Notes: a model not told the origin generated them from the letters alone. Positions 51,573 through 60,937 are shown, counted from the first letter of the stretch. The stretch: DNA of 64,000 nt from Rhizobiales bacterium YIM 77505 (GCA_000745135.1 JQNH01000001.1:434001-498000); one strand, 5' to 3'. Program-made: numbers and translations.

Positions 51573-52748
51573 ATGCTCGAGGCGCTGACACGGCGTGGTT
51601 TCCTTCATCGGCTCGATTCGCTCGCGCGGGCGGGAACGGCTGCGCCTGCGGAGGCCATCCTCGATCTCCTCGTGGACCTCTTCTCGCTCCAGGATGAAAG
51701 CGTGCTCCCGGAAACGCGCGAGCTCTGCCTCGACCTGATCGCGCGTGTGATGCCTCGGGTGGCGGCCGAGGCGGCCGCCGAGCCATTGAGACGGCTTGCC
51801 GCCATGCCTGCCCTTCCCGCCCGGCGGCTCATGGAATGGGCCGCAGGCCCCATCGCGACCGCGGCTCCGTTCCTGGAGCATGGTCGCAACCTCAGCAACG
51901 GGGATCTCGTCCGCATCCTGTTGAACGCGACCCCGGCCCATCTGCGGGCGGCCGCTCGCCGCAGCGAGCTGTCCGAAAGGGTGACCGACCTCATCGTCCT
52001 GCGCGGCGACCGGGAGGCCATGCGGCGTCTGGCCGGCAACAAAAGCGCGCGCCTGTCCCGCGCGAGCTTCAATGCCCTTGCGGGCTTTGCCGCCACCGAT
52101 GCGGCTTTGAAGAGCGCTCTCATCCTTCGCTCCGATCTGCCTGCTTCGGTCGTCGAGAAGCTGTGGCCGGGGCTCAGGCTCGAACAGCAAGCCCAGCTGA
52201 TCGCCTCCGGCTGGCGCTACAGCCCGGCCGAAATGGAGGAGATCGGGCGCGAAACGGCGGCGGAGCTCATGAATGCGGTCCGCAACGGCCGCATCCCGAA
52301 GAGCGTCGACAGCTACCGGACGCTCGTTGCCGACGGGGAGCTCTCCTTGAGTGCTGCGCTCGCCGAGATCCTCGACGGCGGTCGCCTCGTCGAGGCGGCG
52401 CAGCTTGCGGGGCGCGTCCTCGGGATCTCGGAAGGCATTGCCGTCAACCTGCTGTACGGCTCCTACGACCGCGGCGCCGCCATCCTCGCCTGCCATGGGG
52501 AGCTGGAGGACGAGGTGGTGCTGCAGCTTGCATGCGCGCGCTCGCGCCTGCCCTGGGTGCGCTCCACCGACATCCGCCACGCCCTCACCCTCGCGCGGGA
52601 GATGCTGAAGAGCGAGGCGCTCGACCTCCTGATCGCGCTCGAGGGGCTGTGGGTCGTCCGCGCCTCCGAGGACGATGACGGCCGCCGGCGGTTCCGCTCG
52701 CGGGGCGAGCGCCGCACCGGCGGCCCGAGCGGGATCAGAGCCGGCTGA
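51573..52748 (+). CDS. DUF2336 protein
   Basis: A 391-aa largely alpha-helical protein of the DUF2336 type, common in Hyphomicrobiales. It has a leucine-rich repeat-like helical array: AILDLLVDLFSL, RRLAAMPALPARR, DAALKSALILRSDLP, SVVEKLWPGL and a C-terminal basic tail (RRRFRSRGERR). No catalytic motif is seen. Function is unknown. The ATG at 51573 has GGAGG only at a long spacing. The last 14 bp overlap the convergent peptidase gene. Confidence 0.75.
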   Translation: MLEALTRRGFLHRLDSLARAGTAAPAEAILDLLVDLFSLQDESVLPETRELCLDLIARVMPRVAAEAAAEPLRRLAAMPALPARRLMEWAAGPIATAAPFLEHGRNLSNGDLVRILLNATPAHLRAAARRSELSERVTDLIVLRGDREAMRRLAGNKSARLSRASFNALAGFAATDAALKSALILRSDLPASVVEKLWPGLRLEQQAQLIASGWRYSPAEMEEIGRETAAELMNAVRNGRIPKSVDSYRTLVADGELSLSAALAEILDGGRLVEAAQLAGRVLGISEGIAVNLLYGSYDRGAAILACHGELEDEVVLQLACARSRLPWVRSTDIRHALTLAREMLKSEALDLLIALEGLWVVRASEDDDGRRRFRSRGERRTGGPSGIRAG

Positions 52749-53619
52749 CGCGGAAGGTGTCGCAGGACTGCACCTGTCCGCTCTTGAGGCCCTGCATGAA
52801 CCAGCGCGTCCGCTGCGCCGACGAGCCGTGGGTGAAGGAATCCGGCACCACATAGCCCTGGCTCTGCTTCTGCAGGCGGTCGTCGCCGATGGCTGCGGCA
52901 GCGTTCATCGCCTCCTCCACATCGCCTTCTTCGAGCGATTTCCAGCGCTGGTTGGAATGGAACGCCCAGACGCCGGCAAGGCAATCGGCCATGAGCTCGA
53001 CGCGGACGGAGAGCTGATTGGCCTCCACCTGGCTCACCTCGCGCTGGCGGCGCTGCACCCGCTCCAGGAGCCCAAGCACGTTCTCCACGTGATGCCCGAC
53101 CTCGTGGGCGATGACATAGGCGTAGGCGAAGTCGCCGCCGGCCCGGAACTTGCGCTGCATCTCGTTGAAGAAGGAGAGGTCGATATAGACCGTCTGGTCG
53201 AGCGGGCAGTAGAACGGCCCCATGGCCGATTGGGCCGGGCCGCAGCGCGAGCGCGTGGCGCCGGAGAAGATCACGAGCTTCGGCTCGCGATACGGCTTGC
53301 CGGTTTGGGCGGGCAGGAGCTCGTTCCAGACGTCCTCCGTGTTCTTGAGGATCGCCGAGACGAAGCGCCCGCCCTCGTCCTCGATGGGGCCTGAGGGCCG
53401 CGGCGCCGGGCGCTCGATCGAAGCCTCGCGGCCGCGCCCGACCATCTCCGCTCCGCCGATCAGGATGGCCGGGTTGATGCCGAGCGCCCAGCCGACGAGG
53501 GTGAGGACGATAATGGTCCCGATGCCGAGCCCGCCCCCCATCGGAATCCCAAAGCCGCCGCCGCCACCGCCGCGACGGTCCTCCACGTTGACGGATTGCC
53601 CGAAATCTTCCCAGCGCAT
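52735..53619 (-). CDS. neutral zinc metallopeptidase (YpfJ family)
   Basis: A 294-aa membrane-anchored zinc peptidase of the YpfJ/Zn_peptidase family. After a Gly-rich N-terminus comes one transmembrane helix (LGIGTIIVLTLVGWALGI, about 31-48), then a periplasmic domain. The zinc motif HEVGHH is at 172-177 in YVIAHEVGHHVEN, with a further Glu in RVELMADCLAG. Four cysteines could form disulfides. Substrate is not known. It converges on the DUF2336 gene; the next gene upstream is the uracil-DNA glycosylase, 87 bp away. Confidence 0.92.
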   Translation of the reverse strand: MRWEDFGQSVNVEDRRGGGGGGFGIPMGGGLGIGTIIVLTLVGWALGINPAILIGGAEMVGRGREASIERPAPRPSGPIEDEGGRFVSAILKNTEDVWNELLPAQTGKPYREPKLVIFSGATRSRCGPAQSAMGPFYCPLDQTVYIDLSFFNEMQRKFRAGGDFAYAYVIAHEVGHHVENVLGLLERVQRRQREVSQVEANQLSVRVELMADCLAGVWAFHSNQRWKSLEEGDVEEAMNAAAAIGDDRLQKQSQGYVVPDSFTHGSSAQRTRWFMQGLKSGQVQSCDTFRVSRL

Positions 53620-53706
53620 CGTCGGTCCTCGTTAAGCGGCGGCCAAGCTAGCCTCGGCGCGCCTTGAGTAAAAGCGCCGCGCCGGCAGCCCAGTTCCGGC
53701 AGCGCC

Positions 53707-54531
53707 TCATGGGCGGCCGTCGAGGGCCCGCCGCAGGGCCCGGAAGTCGCGCCAGGCGAGGCGCTTCTGCAGGGGCTGGCGCAGGAGATAGGCGGGATGA
53801 AGCGTGGCGAGGGCCCGGATCGTGCGGCCGCCGGCCTGATACGAGAACCAGCGCCCGCGGGTTTTCAGGATGCCGTCCTTGACCCCGAGGAGCGCCTGGG
53901 TCGAGGCGCCGCCGACGCAGACAAGGAACTCGGCCGCGGAAAGCTCGATCTGCCGCTCGATGAAGGGCCGGCAGATGGCGACCTCCTGCGGCGTCGGCAT
54001 GCGGTTGCCCGGAGGGCGCCAGGGCACGATGTTGGCGATGTACACCTGGGTGCGATCGAGCCCGATAGCGGCCAGCATGCGGTCGAGAAGCTGGCCGGCG
54101 CGGCCCATGAAGGGCTTGCCGATGCGGTCCTCGTCCGCCCCCGGCGCCTCGCCGACGATCATCACCCGCGCCTGCGGGTTGCCGTCCGCGAAGGCCAGGT
54201 TCTTGGCGGAGAAGCGCAGGGCGCAGCCCTCGAAGGCGGCGAGGATCCCCTCGAGCTCCTCGAGCGTCCGTGCGGCCCTGGCGCGCTCGCGGGCGTCTTC
54301 GGCGACCGCGTCGGCGGGGGCGGCGGCCGCGGTGGGAGGGAGGGGCTGGCGGACCGGAGCGGGCGGCCGCTCCGCGAAAGCGGTGCGTGCCGCCGCAGGC
54401 GGGACCGGCTCCCGGTCATCGTCGGTGAAGCGGTCGCGCGGAGCCTCGTCGAGGGCGACATCGACGCCGGCCTCCACGTAGAAGTCCAAGAGCGCCTGCA
54501 GAGTGGCCCGGGGATCGAGGTCATGGGGCAT
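53707..54531 (-). CDS. uracil-DNA glycosylase, family 4-like
   Basis: A 274-aa DNA repair enzyme. The core motifs GEAPGADED (127-135), NIVPWRPPGNR and LHPAYLLRQP fit the family 4/5 group. The N-terminal ~85 residues are Ala/Pro-rich and look disordered. Cysteines near the canonical cluster positions are few (EGCALR, AICRPF and LVCVGG), so the four-Cys iron-sulfur site of classical family 4 is not complete. This resembles a cluster-free Bradyrhizobium subgroup, from memory. Start at the ATG at 54531. Confidence 0.85.
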   Translation of the reverse strand: MPHDLDPRATLQALLDFYVEAGVDVALDEAPRDRFTDDDREPVPPAAARTAFAERPPAPVRQPLPPTAAAAPADAVAEDARERARAARTLEELEGILAAFEGCALRFSAKNLAFADGNPQARVMIVGEAPGADEDRIGKPFMGRAGQLLDRMLAAIGLDRTQVYIANIVPWRPPGNRMPTPQEVAICRPFIERQIELSAAEFLVCVGGASTQALLGVKDGILKTRGRWFSYQAGGRTIRALATLHPAYLLRQPLQKRLAWRDFRALRRALDGRP

Positions 54532-54622
54532 GGACGTCGATGTAAGGAGTTGGTGACAGGCGGGCAATGTTCGGCCAAGGTCGCGCCGTCCCTCCCCCGG
54601 GGGAGCGGTTGAGCGAAGACAA

Positions 54623-54648
54623 GGGATGGTTCATATGTAAACCATCCC
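54623..54648. promoter_or_regulatory. perfect 9-bp inverted repeat upstream of ETF-QO gene
   Basis: GGGATGGTT (54623-54631) and AACCATCCC (54640-54648) are perfect inverted arms around CATATGTA. The AT-rich centre stands out, and it sits 25 bp before the ETF-QO start, on the promoter or leader. The size and symmetry fit an operator of a TetR- or GntR-like dimer, or an mRNA hairpin. No such regulator gene is adjacent. The regulator is unknown. Confidence 0.55.
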
Positions 54649-54673
54649 AGCGGATCGGCCGAGGAGATCGTTC

Positions 54674-56341
54674 ATGGAGCTGCCCGAACGGGAATCGATG
54701 GAGTTCGACGTGGTCGTGGTGGGCGCAGGGCCGGCAGGTCTTGCGACGGCGATCCGCCTCAAGCAGCTCGCCGCTGAAAAGGGCGCGGACCTCTCGGTGG
54801 TGGTGGTGGAGAAGGGCTCGGAGGTCGGCGCTCACATCCTCTCCGGCGCCGTCATCGACCCGATCGGCCTCGACCGCCTTTTGCCCGAGTGGCGCGCCGA
54901 CAGCGATCGGCCGCTGACGACGCAAGTGACGCGCGATGAATTCCTGTATCTTGGGCCGAGCGGCGGCGTGCGGCTTCCCAACGTCTTCATGCCGAAGCTC
55001 ATGAGCAACCACGGCAATTTCATCGGCTCGCTCGGCAATGTGTGCCGCTATCTCGGCCGCAAGGCCGAAGCGCTCGGGGTCGAGATCTATCCGGGCTTCC
55101 CGGCGGCCGAGGTGCTCGTGGACGAGCAGAACCGGGTCGTCGGGGTCGCCACCGGCGACATGGGCATCGCCAGGGACGGATCGCTCAAGGACAGCTTCAC
55201 CCGCGGCATGGAGCTGAAGGCGAAGTACACCATCTTCGCGGAAGGGGCGCGCGGCAGCCTGACGAAACAGCTCGTCGAACGCTACGCCCTCAACGCCGGA
55301 CGGGACCACCAGAAATACGGCCTTGGCGTGAAGGAGCTCTGGGAGGTGCGGCCCGAGAAGCACCGCCGCGGCCTCGTCCAGCACTCCATGGGCTGGCCTC
55401 TGCCCAACAACGCCGGCGGTGGCTCCTGGCTCTATCACTTCGACGAGAACCTGGTGTCCGTCGGCTTCGTGGTCCATCTCAACTACGAGAACCCGACGCT
55501 GTCGCCCTTCGAGGAGCTCCAGCGCTTCAAGACCCATCCCCAGATCCGGGACGTGTTCGAGGGCGGCAAGCGGATCGGCTATGGCGCTCGCGCCATCATG
55601 GAGGGAGGCTGGCAGTCGGTGCCGAAGCTCTCCTTCCCCGGCGGCTGCCTGGTGGGCGACTCCGCCGGCTTCGTGAACGTGCCGCGCATCAAGGGCACCC
55701 ACAACGCCATTCTCTCCGGCATGCTCTGCGCCGAGCATGTGTTCGCGGCGCTCGAGGCGGGACGCGCCCATGACGAGGTTCTCTCCTATGAGGAGGCTTG
55801 GCGCTCCTCCGCCATCGGCTATGACCTCTACCGCGTGCGCAACGTGAAGCCCCTGTGGTCGCGCTTCGGAACGCTCGCCGGCGTCGCCCTCGGCGGGCTC
55901 GACATGTGGACGAGCGAGCTCCTGCGCTTCTCGTTCTTCGGGACGATGAAGCATGGCAAGCCGGACCATGCCTGCCTCAAGCCCTTGTCCGAGGTGAAGC
56001 CGATCGCCTATCCCAAGCCCGACGGGGTGCTCACCTTCGACCGCCTCTCCTCGGTGTTCCTCTCCAACACCAATCACGAGGAGGACCAGCCGGTGCACCT
56101 CAAGGTGCGGGACATGGAGCTGCAGAAGCGCTCCGAATACGGCGTCTATGGCGGCCCGTCCTGGCGCTATTGCCCGGCGGGAGTCTATGAATGGATCGAG
56201 GACGGGGCCGGGGGCGTGCGCTACCAGATCAACGCTCAGAACTGCGTCCACTGCAAGACGTGCGACATCAAGGACCCCAACCAGAACATCAACTGGGTGA
56301 CGCCGGAGGGCGGCGGGGGCCCGAACTACGTCAACATGTGA
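54674..56341 (+). CDS. electron-transfer flavoprotein:ubiquinone oxidoreductase
   Basis: A 555-aa inner-membrane-bound enzyme that passes electrons from ETF to ubiquinone, linking fatty-acid, amino-acid and dimethylglycine oxidation to respiration. FAD fold VVVVGAGPAGLATAIRL is at about 13-29; the 4Fe-4S cysteines are in YCPAGVYEW and QNCVHCKTCDIKDP near the C-terminus. The ATG at 54674 has a GAGGAG site 8 nt upstream. It is monocistronic by position. It would be the likely electron sink for the DAO-like flavoprotein at 6.2 kb if that enzyme uses ETF. Confidence 0.96.
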   Translation: MELPERESMEFDVVVVGAGPAGLATAIRLKQLAAEKGADLSVVVVEKGSEVGAHILSGAVIDPIGLDRLLPEWRADSDRPLTTQVTRDEFLYLGPSGGVRLPNVFMPKLMSNHGNFIGSLGNVCRYLGRKAEALGVEIYPGFPAAEVLVDEQNRVVGVATGDMGIARDGSLKDSFTRGMELKAKYTIFAEGARGSLTKQLVERYALNAGRDHQKYGLGVKELWEVRPEKHRRGLVQHSMGWPLPNNAGGGSWLYHFDENLVSVGFVVHLNYENPTLSPFEELQRFKTHPQIRDVFEGGKRIGYGARAIMEGGWQSVPKLSFPGGCLVGDSAGFVNVPRIKGTHNAILSGMLCAEHVFAALEAGRAHDEVLSYEEAWRSSAIGYDLYRVRNVKPLWSRFGTLAGVALGGLDMWTSELLRFSFFGTMKHGKPDHACLKPLSEVKPIAYPKPDGVLTFDRLSSVFLSNTNHEEDQPVHLKVRDMELQKRSEYGVYGGPSWRYCPAGVYEWIEDGAGGVRYQINAQNCVHCKTCDIKDPNQNINWVTPEGGGGPNYVNM

Positions 56342-56483
56342 CCGCGGCGGCGCCTGCCGGTGGCGCTTCGACGCGTCAAAGTCTCGCCTTGCTGGCGTGG
56401 TGGGATCCGTCCATTCTGCAAGGCGATTTGCGGGCCGGGCTGACGACCGTCCGGCATCGGCCCGACCATGGGAGCCAAATTCC

Positions 56484-58280
56484 GTGCCTGTCCTGAAGAA
56501 GCTGCTCGGAGGCCTGCCGGCGCTCCTGCTCTCGGCCGCCGTCCTGAGCGCCTCGCCGGCCCTGGCGACCCGCAACGCCGGGGCGCGCGCGCCGGCGCCC
56601 CCCGCGTTCAAGCCGGCCGATAGCCTCGAGGGCAACTATCTTGCCGCCTACATCGCCGGAGCGGCGCGGGACACGGCGGCCGCGGCCGCCTTCTACCGCG
56701 AGACCCTGCGGGGCGATCCGCGCAACCCGGAAGTGCTGGAGCGGGCCTTCGTCGCCTTCCTTGCCGATGGGGCCATGTCGGAAGCGTTCCGCGCCGCCGA
56801 GCGCGTCATCGCCCGCGACGACCAGAACGGCCTCGCCCATCTCGCCCTCGGCGTCAAACACCTCAAGGCCAAGCAATACGTCACGGCCCGCAACCACCTC
56901 GCGCGTGGCGGCCGTGGCCGGGCGGCGGATCTGACGGCCACGCTTCTGACCGCCTGGGCCTGGGCGGGGTCGGGCGACGGGAAGAAGGCGCTCGAGGCCG
57001 TCGACCGGCTCAAGGGCGAGCGCGCCTATGCCGTGTTCCGCGACTATCATGCCGGACTCATCGCCGAGCTGGTGGGCAACAAGGCCGAGGCCGAGAAGCG
57101 CCTCACGGCGGCCTACGAAGGCGAGCGCAATACCCTGCGCATCGTCGACGCCTATGCCCGGCTGCAGGCCCGCCGCGGCCAAAAGGACACGGCGCTCGCC
57201 ACTTATCAGGCCTTCGAGCAGGTGCTGCCGCGCCATCCCATCGTCCGCGACGCGGTCGAGAGCCTCAACGCGAATCGCCCGCTGGCGCCCATCGTCGCCT
57301 CTCCCCAGGAGGGCGCCGCCGAGGTGCTCTACGGCCTTGGGGCCGCCGGCAACAGCCAGGGGGACGAACTCCCCGCGATCGTGTATCTGCGGCTCGCGCT
57401 GCATCTGAACCCGGACCATGCGCTGGCGCTCGTGACGCTGGCCGACATCTTCGAGCGCCTGAAGCAGTTCGATCGCGCCAACGAGCTTTTCGCGCGCATC
57501 CCGGAAAGCTCGCCCGTGTACGGCACGGCCGAGGTGCAGATCGGCCTCAATCTCGAACAGATGGGCAAGGGCGACGAAGCCGTCGCGCACCTGGAAGGAC
57601 TCCTCGCCAAGCGTCCTGACGACGTGGACGTGATCATGGCGCTCGGCAACGTGTTGCGCTCGCGCAAGCGCTATGCGGAGGCCGCCAACATCTACAGCAA
57701 GGCCATCGAGAAGATCGGCACGCCGGACAAGAGCCACTGGACCCTGTTCTATTACCGCGGCAGCGCCTACGAGCGCTCGAGGCAATGGGAGAAGGCCGAG
57801 GCCGATCTGAAGAAGGCGCTCGAACTTGTGCCCGAGACCCAGACCAACGGCATGGCGCAGGTCCTGAATTACCTCGCCTATTCCTGGGTCGACCAGAACA
57901 TCAACATCGACGAGGCGTTCAGGATGTTGAAGCGCGCCGTCGAGCTCTCGCCCCGCGACGGCATGATCATCGACAGCCTGGGCTGGGCCTATTACCGCAT
58001 GGGCCAGTACGAGGATGCCGTGCGGGAGCTCGAAAAGGCGGTCGAGCTCAAGCCCGGCGACCCCGTCATCAACGACCATCTCGGCGACGCCTATTGGAAG
58101 GTGGGTCGGCGGCTCGAGGCGAAGTTCCAATGGCAGCACGCCAAGGACTCCAATCCCGAGCCTGAAGACCTCGCCAAGATCCTCGTCAAGCTCGAGAAGG
58201 GCCTTGAGGAGGAGAAGGCCCCCGCGGCGGCCGAGACCGACCCCCGCGACCGGGCCGAGCTCAAGAAGAACGGCGGCTGA
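56484..58280 (+). CDS. tetratricopeptide repeat protein, exported
   Basis: A 598-aa protein with a signal peptide (LLGGLPALLLSAAVLSASPALA) from the GTG at 56484, which has GGAG nine nt upstream. Many TPR helices follow across the full length: YAEAANIYSKAIEKIG, HWTLFYYRGSAYERSRQWEKAE, DGMIIDSLGWAYYRMGQYED and AVRELEKAVELKPGDPVIND. It is probably a periplasmic scaffold for protein-protein contact. No enzyme domain is visible. It lies between ETF-QO and ispE with short gaps; no common role is evident. Confidence 0.9.
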   Translation: MPVLKKLLGGLPALLLSAAVLSASPALATRNAGARAPAPPAFKPADSLEGNYLAAYIAGAARDTAAAAAFYRETLRGDPRNPEVLERAFVAFLADGAMSEAFRAAERVIARDDQNGLAHLALGVKHLKAKQYVTARNHLARGGRGRAADLTATLLTAWAWAGSGDGKKALEAVDRLKGERAYAVFRDYHAGLIAELVGNKAEAEKRLTAAYEGERNTLRIVDAYARLQARRGQKDTALATYQAFEQVLPRHPIVRDAVESLNANRPLAPIVASPQEGAAEVLYGLGAAGNSQGDELPAIVYLRLALHLNPDHALALVTLADIFERLKQFDRANELFARIPESSPVYGTAEVQIGLNLEQMGKGDEAVAHLEGLLAKRPDDVDVIMALGNVLRSRKRYAEAANIYSKAIEKIGTPDKSHWTLFYYRGSAYERSRQWEKAEADLKKALELVPETQTNGMAQVLNYLAYSWVDQNINIDEAFRMLKRAVELSPRDGMIIDSLGWAYYRMGQYEDAVRELEKAVELKPGDPVINDHLGDAYWKVGRRLEAKFQWQHAKDSNPEPEDLAKILVKLEKGLEEEKAPAAAETDPRDRAELKKNGG

Positions 58281-58399
58281 CGCCCTCCCTCCTTCTGCTG
58301 CGCTGCCGGGGAGGGGGCGGGGCCTTGAAGCCTTGGCACGGGGCTTGATCCATCCCCCGGCGCGCATCAAAGACGCCTCCGCCGGACGCTTGCCGTTCC

Positions 58400-59275
58400 A
58401 TGCTTCGACCTCTTGCCACCCGTGCGCGCGCCAAGGTCAATCTGACCCTCCATGTGCTCGGGCGGCGCGACGACGGCTATCACGATCTTGAGAGCCTCGT
58501 GGCCTTTGCTGCCCTTGGCGATGTGGTGTGCCTGAGGCCGCAAGAGGAGCTGATGCTCACCATCGACGGTCCTACCGCCGCCGCGGCAGGGCCGCCGTCG
58601 GACAATCTCGTCCTCAAGGCCGCCCGGGCGCTCCTGGCCGAGAGGCCGTCGCTCAAGGTGGGCGCCTTCCATGTGAGGAAACTCCTCCCCGTCGGGGCCG
58701 GGCTTGGCGGCGGCTCGTCGGACGCGGCCGCGGCGCTGCGGCTTCTGGCGCGGCACAACGGGCTTGCCCTCGACGATCCTGCCGTCCTCGAAGCCGCCCG
58801 CTCGACCGGAGCCGACGTGCCGGTCTGCCTCGTGCCCCGCGCGCGCATGATGCGCGGCATCGGCCACGAGCTTGGCCCGCCGCTCGAGCTGCCGCCCCTG
58901 TTCGCCGTGCTCGCCCATCCGGGCGTGCCGGCGCCGACGAGGACCGTCTTCGCGGCGCTCGGTCTTGCGCCCGGCCAGAGGCTTGCCGGGACGGCGCATC
59001 CGGTCCTCAAGGAGGGGCTGTCCGCCGAGACGATGTTCGCTGAGTTGAAGGCGGCGCGGAACGACCTCGAGGGGGCCGCTTGCCAGACCGTTCCGCAGGT
59101 CATCGAGGCGCTTTCCGCGCTCGGGCGGCTGCCCAAGGCCCGGCTCGTCCGGATGTCGGGCTCCGGGTCGACGGTCTTCGCCCTCTTCGGCAAAGCCGAC
59201 GCCGCGCGGGCGGCGGCAGGGCTGCTCAGCCGCGCCAAACCTCATTGGTGGGTGAGGGCCGCGCGCCTGCGCTGA
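58400..59275 (+). CDS. ispE: 4-diphosphocytidyl-2-C-methyl-D-erythritol kinase
   Basis: A 291-aa GHMP kinase of the MEP isoprenoid pathway, phosphorylating CDP-ME at the 2-OH. ATP loop [18 protein letters not shown] is at about 98-115, and the N-terminal [20 protein letters not shown] and C-terminal [12 protein letters not shown] motifs are all present. Start at the ATG at 58400. It is convergent with the polyprenyl synthase gene, another isoprenoid gene, with 527 bp of repeat-filled DNA between them. It is cytoplasmic and supplies IPP/DMAPP. Confidence 0.96.
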   Translation: MLRPLATRARAKVNLTLHVLGRRDDGYHDLESLVAFAALGDVVCLRPQEELMLTIDGPTAAAAGPPSDNLVLKAARALLAERPSLKVGAFHVRKLLPVGAGLGGGSSDAAAALRLLARHNGLALDDPAVLEAARSTGADVPVCLVPRARMMRGIGHELGPPLELPPLFAVLAHPGVPAPTRTVFAALGLAPGQRLAGTAHPVLKEGLSAETMFAELKAARNDLEGAACQTVPQVIEALSALGRLPKARLVRMSGSGSTVFALFGKADAARAAAGLLSRAKPHWWVRAARLR

Positions 59276-59653
59276 GAGCGCCTGCGCGAATAAGAAAGCC
59301 CAGGCTCCGGCAGCGCCGCGCAAGGGCCTGTGAAGGCGGAGCGCACGACGCCGAGCTACGGGCCTGGGCTGGATCTTCGCCAGGCGGACCTTCGGCCGTC
59401 AGCTCGGCCGAACAGCAGATCGGGCCGGAGTCCATCCGTCCTGACCCGAGCGCCGCAGAGCACGCCGCTGAACGCGCGCTCTGGAGCCTGCCTGTCCGCT
59501 GGGTAGACCCTATATGGGGCCTCCCGGCCCGCCTTCAAGGGCGAGCAGCCTCCCTCTGAGCGAGAGGAGGGGAGATTCGGTCGGGCCCGGAAGCGGCCGG
59601 CGCTATTTCTCAAATGTCGCGCCGCCGCCCCTTCCGTCGGCCTTCGGCCGCCA
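59276..59653. other. non-coding stretch between ispE and the repeat cluster
   Basis: I see no gene with a convincing start, ribosome site or domain here. Open frames on both strands encode only Ala/Arg/Pro-rich sequence of the kind found antisense in GC-rich DNA. It is GC-rich and has no clear terminator. The repeat cluster begins at 59654. Confidence 0.6.
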
Positions 59654-59738
59654 CCTTCCCCTCACGGGGAAGGACGAGGCGCCTCTCCCTCCCCGCGAGG
59701 GGAGGGTCGAGTCGCACGTCAGTGCGACCGGGGTGGGG
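59654..59738. repeat. REP-like hairpin cluster
   Basis: Three stems in a row: CCTTCCCC-tcac-GGGGAAGG (59654-59673), CCCTCCCC-gcga-GGGGAGGG (59687-59706), then TCGA and GTCGCAC-gtca-GTGCGAC (59711-59728), then CGGGGTGGGG. The last two stems and the trailing word have the same order and spacing as the element in gcvPB, with paired changes that keep the stems. Confidence 0.75.
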
Positions 59739-59764
59739 TGGAAGCACCAACACTCGAGACGTTG

Positions 59765-59802
59765 GCGCCGCCACCTTCCCCGCGCGGGGAAGGTGGCGGC
59801 GC
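59765..59802 (-). terminator. perfect 17-bp hairpin at the polyprenyl synthase stop
   Basis: GCGCCGCCACCTTCCCC and GGGGAAGGTGGCGGCGC are perfect arms around a GCGC loop. The stem abuts the stop codon of the polyprenyl synthase gene. It has no T run, so it is a rho-dependent pause, an mRNA-stabilising end or a REP; CACCTTCC/GGAAGGTG arms also occur at 37119-37139 upstream of the metallo-hydrolase gene. Confidence 0.65.
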
Positions 59803-60822
59803 TCAGTGGGCGCGCTCGATGCAGAAATCCACCGTGTCGAGCAGGGCCTGCTTCATGGCGCTCTTGGGGAACAGCGCCAAGGCGTCACGCGCAATCGCAC
59901 CATAGTGCCGCGCCCGCTCGATCGTGTCCTCGATGGCGCGATGGCGGCGCATGATCGCGATGGCGCGGTCGAGGTCGCGCTCGTCGATGTCGCCCTCCAC
60001 GAGCGTCCGCTTCCAGAACGCCCGCTCCTCGTCGCTGCCGCGGCGGAAGGACAGCACCACGGGCAAGGTGATCTTCCCCTCGCGGAAGTCGTCGCCGATG
60101 TTCTTGCCGAGCTTGGCGCTCGTCCCCCCGTAATCCAGCGCGTCGTCGACGAGCTGGAAGGCGATGCCGAGATTCATGCCGTAGCTGCGGCAGGCCGCCG
60201 CCTCGGCCTTCGGCCGCTGCGCGATGACCGGGCCGACCTCGCAGGCGGCGGCGAACAGTTCCGCCGTCTTGGCCCGCACCACGGCGAGGTATTCGTCCTC
60301 GTTGGTTTCCGTGTTCTTGGCGGTTGCGAGCTGCATGACTTCGCCCTCGGCGATCACGGCCGCCGCCGAGGACAGGATTTCGAGAGCGCGCAGGGAGCCC
60401 ACCTCGACCATCATCTTGAAGGCCTGGCCGAGCAGGAAATCCCCGACGAGCACGCTCGCCTCGTTGCCCCATTTGACACGAGCCGCCACCTTGCCGCGGC
60501 GCATGTCGCTCTCATCCACCACGTCGTCGTGGAGGAGGGTGGCGGTGTGCATGAACTCGACGCTCGCCGCGAGCCGCACGTGGCCTTCGCCGTCGTAGCC
60601 GGCGAGCTGGGCGGTCGCGAGCGTCAGCATGGGCCGCAGGCGCTTGCCGCCGGAGGAGATCAGATGGTTCGCCACCTCCGGGATCATCGCGACGTCCGAG
60701 CCGGTGCGGGAGAGGATCATCGCATTGACCCGCTCCATGTCCTCCGCCACCAGCTGGACGAGACGGCCGATACTTGCTTCGCGCTCCGGAAACTTGTCCT
60801 CTAAGGATAAGACGACGCCCAC
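59803..60822 (-). CDS. long-chain polyprenyl diphosphate synthase
   Basis: A 339-aa trans-prenyl transferase that builds the long isoprenoid tail of ubiquinone (octaprenyl or longer). First Asp-rich motif LLHDDVVDESD and second LVDDALDYGG are intact; GGKRLRPML and FMHTATLLHDD are typical. The chain length cannot be read from sequence with confidence. GTG at 60822 with GGGA upstream is chosen; no better ATG fits. It is divergent from the DUF2007 gene. Confidence 0.92.
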   Translation of the reverse strand: MGVVLSLEDKFPEREASIGRLVQLVAEDMERVNAMILSRTGSDVAMIPEVANHLISSGGKRLRPMLTLATAQLAGYDGEGHVRLAASVEFMHTATLLHDDVVDESDMRRGKVAARVKWGNEASVLVGDFLLGQAFKMMVEVGSLRALEILSSAAAVIAEGEVMQLATAKNTETNEDEYLAVVRAKTAELFAAACEVGPVIAQRPKAEAAACRSYGMNLGIAFQLVDDALDYGGTSAKLGKNIGDDFREGKITLPVVLSFRRGSDEERAFWKRTLVEGDIDERDLDRAIAIMRRHRAIEDTIERARHYGAIARDALALFPKSAMKQALLDTVDFCIERAH

Positions 60823-60937
60823 GCTCGATATCCCGCTTGCCGGCTGCCGTTGCCGGCCCGATGGTCGCAACCTACACCACAAAGCCTGCACCACAACGGG
60901 CAGCTTGACGCAAGGCCGGGACCGGAGGGTTGAGCGA

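Noticed and set aside
59654-59802. Possible CRISPR array in the repeat cluster
   Set aside because: The repeats are unequal palindromes with no regular spacers and no cas genes nearby.
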